A DNA stretch of 64,000 nt from Streptomyces sp. CMB-StM0423 (GTDB lineage: Bacteria > Actinomycetota > Actinomycetes > Streptomycetales > Streptomycetaceae). A program made the position numbers and the translations under genes. The stretch lies in NCBI RefSeq assembly GCF_002847285.1, contig NZ_CP025407.1, forward strand, positions 3,102,501 through 3,166,500. Direction: 5' to 3'. Of the stretch, positions 62,099 to 64,000 are shown piece by piece. How positions within the stretch are numbered: the first letter of the stretch is position 1; the number at the start of each line of letters is the position of its first letter. The notes beneath the pieces are model-generated. The model made no database searches and was not told the origin of the DNA. It saw only the letters and a list, made by a program, of their open reading frames with translations.

Positions 62099-62542
62099 CT
62101 ACTGCGCGACCTGGGTGATCTCGTACGGGACCGGCTGCTGAGCGGCGTGCGGGTGCTCGGCACCGCGGTACACCTTCAGCTTGCTGAGCATCTGACGGCC
62201 CAGGGTGTTCTTGGGCAGCATGCCGCGGACGGCCTTCTCGACGGCCTTCTCCGGGTTCTTGTCCATCAGCTCGTCGTAGCGGACGGAACGGAGACCGCCG
62301 GGGTAGCCGGAGTGGCGGTAGGCCAGCTTCTGGGTCCGCTTGTTGCCGGAGAGGTGCACCTTGTCGGCGTTGATGATGATGACGAAGTCACCAGCGTCGA
62401 CGTGAGGCGCGTACACCGGCTTGTGCTTGCCACGCAGCAACTGGGCGACCTGGGAGGCCAGGCGGCCCAGAACGACGTCGGTGGCGTCGATGACGTGCCA
62501 CTGACGCTGGACGTCGCCGGGCTTGGGGCTGTACGTACGCAC
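62099..62542 (-). CDS. rplM: 50S ribosomal protein L13
   Basis: The 147-residue protein opens [20 protein letters not shown] and has [20 protein letters not shown] and [21 protein letters not shown], all standard for L13. First gene of the rplM-rpsI operon; promoter at 62722-62751 gives a leader of about 170 bases that may fold for autoregulation. Confidence 0.98.
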   Translation of the reverse strand: MRTYSPKPGDVQRQWHVIDATDVVLGRLASQVAQLLRGKHKPVYAPHVDAGDFVIIINADKVHLSGNKRTQKLAYRHSGYPGGLRSVRYDELMDKNPEKAVEKAVRGMLPKNTLGRQMLSKLKVYRGAEHPHAAQQPVPYEITQVAQ

Positions 62543-62655
62543 GGTCGTAGCCTTCGCTTCTTCAGTGGGTGTTCTCTGACAAGGTCACCCGGAGATCACG
62601 GCAGCAGTAGACCGCGCCGGCGACGCAAACCGACGGCTGATCGCTGATCAATCGT

Positions 62656-62669
62656 CCTGGTGGACCAGG
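62656..62669 (-). ncRNA. Hairpin in the rplM 5' leader
   Basis: CCTGG-TGGA-CCAGG in the untranslated leader about 115-130 bases before the rplM ATG, with TGATCGCTGATCA just downstream. L13 leaders regulate by protein binding in some bacteria; whether this one does is unknown. Confidence 0.3.
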
Positions 62670-62721
62670 CGTAACGGCCTCACGCGTGAGAACGAGCAGC
62701 CAATACGCACAACAATCCAGC

Positions 62722-62751
62722 AGAATACCGGGGCCCGCACCACCAGGTCAA
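62722..62751 (-). promoter_or_regulatory. rplM-rpsI promoter
   Basis: On the minus strand TTGACC, an 18-base spacer and TATTCT, one of the best vegetative promoters in the window, about 180 bases upstream of rplM. Confidence 0.7.
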
Positions 62752-62805
62752 AACACCCCTGCCGCTCCCCCGCACGCAGGCCCGGCCCACGTCAGGCCCG
62801 GAAGA

Positions 62806-64000
62806 TCAACGCCGCCGGGCCACCCGGCCCTCGTCCCAGACCGCCTCCGGCGTCTCCCGGACCCGGCCGTCCGCGCCGAAGAGCAGGAACCGGTCGAAGC
62901 TGCGCGCGAACCAGCGGTCGTGCGTCACCGCCAGCACCGTCCCCTCGTACGCCTCAAGCCCCTCCTGGAGCGCCTCCGCGCTCTCCAGGTCGAGGTTGTC
63001 CGTCGGCTCGTCGAGCAGCAGCGCCGTCGACCCCTCCAGCTCCAGCAGCAGGATCTGGAACCGGGCCTGCTGGCCGCCCGAGAGCCGGTCGAAGGGCTGC
63101 TCCGCCGCCCGGTCCAGCTCGTACCTGCGCAGGGCCGACATCGACGCGCCCTTGTCCTTCGCGTGGTCCTTCCACAGGATGTCCAGCAGGGTGCGCCCCT
63201 GCAGCTCCGGGTGCGCGTGGGTCTGCGCGAAGTGCCCCGGCACCACGCGGGCGCCCAGCTTCCACATCCCGCCGTGCGCCACTGCCTCTCCCGTGGGGCT
63301 CCCCGCCAGCAGCCGCAGGAAGTGCGACTTCCCCGAGCCGTTCGAGCCCAGCACCGCGACCCGCTCCCCGTAGAAGACCTCCAGCGAGAACGGGCTCATC
63401 AGCCCGCTCAGCTCCAGCTCCTCGCAGGTGATCGCCCGCACCCCGGTCCGCCCGCCGCGCAGCCGCATCCGGATGTCCTGCTCCCGCGGCGGCGCCATCG
63501 GCGGTCCCGCCTCCTCGAACTTCCGCAGCCGCGTCTGCGCGGCCCGGTAGCGCGAGGCCATGTCGGAGTTGAACGCGGCCTTCTGCTTGTACATGATGAC
63601 CAGCCGCTTGAGCTTCGCGTGCTCCTCGTCCCAGCGCCTGCGCAGCTCCTCGAACCGCTCGAAGCGCTCCTTGCGCGCCTCGTGGTACGTGCCGAAGCCG
63701 CCCCCGTGCACCCACACGTCGCTGCCCGCGGGGCTCGGCTCGACGCTGACGATCTTCTCCGCGCTGCGCGCCAGCAGCTCCCGGTCGTGGCTGACGAAGA
63801 GCACGGTCTTCTGCGTCTCCCGGAGCTGCTGCTCCAGCCACAACTTGCCCGGTACGTCCAGATAGTTGTCCGGCTCGTCGAGCAGCAGCACCTCGTCCGT
63901 ACCGCGCAGCAGCGCCTCCAGCACGAGCCGCTTCTGCTCGCCGCCCGACAACGTACGCACCTCGCGCCACTGGGCCCGCTCGTACGGCACGCCCAGGGCG
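62806..64000 (-). CDS. ABC-F family ATPase, 3' part
   Basis: The frame is open to the window end, so the N-terminal part is missing. Visible are the first signature (TLSGGEQKRLVLEALL) and Walker B (VLLLDEPDNYLDV), a linker helical arm (ERFERFEELRRRWDEEHAKLKRLVIMYKQKA), then a second full nucleotide domain: Walker A LGSNGSGKSHFLRLLAG, LSGGQQARFQILLLEL and LLLDEPTDNLDLES. No transmembrane domain is present, so it is an ABC-F protein acting on the ribosome as a translation factor or antibiotic protection factor. Which subfamily cannot be told from this part. It is 55 bases beyond the rplM promoter region on the same strand. Confidence 0.9.
   Translation of the reverse strand, partial: ALGVPYERAQWREVRTLSGGEQKRLVLEALLRGTDEVLLLDEPDNYLDVPGKLWLEQQLRETQKTVLFVSHDRELLARSAEKIVSVEPSPAGSDVWVHGGGFGTYHEARKERFERFEELRRRWDEEHAKLKRLVIMYKQKAAFNSDMASRYRAAQTRLRKFEEAGPPMAPPREQDIRMRLRGGRTGVRAITCEELELSGLMSPFSLEVFYGERVAVLGSNGSGKSHFLRLLAGSPTGEAVAHGGMWKLGARVVPGHFAQTHAHPELQGRTLLDILWKDHAKDKGASMSALRRYELDRAAEQPFDRLSGGQQARFQILLLELEGSTALLLDEPTDNLDLESAEALQEGLEAYEGTVLAVTHDRWFARSFDRFLLFGADGRVRETPEAVWDEGRVARRR

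Overview
The window is high-GC (roughly 73-75 %) actinobacterial chromosome, almost certainly from a Streptomyces or very close relative. The evidence is BldM and WhiD side by side, a Pro/Gly-rich tandem Ser/Thr kinase cluster, GTG starts, leaderless promoters, CIRCE-controlled groES, and a core gene order that I recall from Streptomyces chromosomes (guaA / kinases / glpD / guaB3-guaB2-sigD / bldM-whiD / groEL-groES / tsaD-rimI-tsaB / tsaE-hydrolase-alr-nnr / acpS / coaA / glmM / rpsI-rplM). Part of it (groES-groEL1, whiB3, sigD, guaB2, guaB3) is also neighbouring in Mycobacterium tuberculosis. All functions come from reading the sequence; no search was run.

Layout. 1-4.8 kb: a truncated gene end, a DoxX membrane protein, a large unknown membrane protein, guaA, and a chorismate mutase preceded by a short aromatic-containing leader ORF and a hairpin. 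4.9-8.4 kb: an accessory pocket with an anti-sigma-type ATPase, a lower-GC three-gene cassette (TTA-containing DUF5919-type regulator, IMPase-family phosphatase, small repeat protein), a VOC protein and an ankyrin relic. 8.8-23.6 kb: a large unknown protein, an aldehyde dehydrogenase, an AlkZ-like winged-helix protein with an APC permease, and three kinase-like proteins; the largest is a pseudokinase whose activation segment is replaced by about 700 residues of Gly/Pro/Gln-rich sequence. 23.8-28.9 kb: glpD, a nucleotide-sugar dehydrogenase homologue that has lost its active-site residues, and small membrane proteins.

29-35 kb: purine genes guaB3 and guaB2, sigma factor sigD, and the developmental regulators bldM and whiD. 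bldM has an exact CGTAAC-N16-CGTTGA match to the sigma-BldN promoter consensus. 34.9-39.2 kb: LysR regulator, MOSC protein, multicopper oxidase and SDR. 39.3-45 kb: groEL1-groES with two CIRCE operators, two coupled polysaccharide deacetylases, and a THUMP-like methyltransferase. 45-57 kb: the t6A/cell-wall cluster tsaB-rimI-tsaD and tsaE-hydrolase-alr-nnr, split by mobile DNA at 49.1-51.2 kb. That mobile DNA is a relic bounded by 16-bp inverted repeats, carrying an NTF2-like gene and IS630 transposase fragments, abutted by an IS5/IS427-type element with a passenger gene inside its terminal repeats. 57-64 kb: acpS, coaA, a DUF389 protein, glmM, rpsI, rplM and the 3' part of an ABC-F ATPase gene.

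How the genes relate: guaA, guaB2 and probably guaB3 serve GMP synthesis; tsaB/D/E make the tRNA t6A modification; alr and glmM feed peptidoglycan precursors and the deacetylases act on envelope polysaccharide; acpS and coaA supply CoA-derived cofactor; bldM, whiD and sigD belong to developmental regulation. The strongest candidates for undescribed biology are the nested mobile elements with cargo, the split pseudokinase, the dead dehydrogenase and the aromatic leader ORF.
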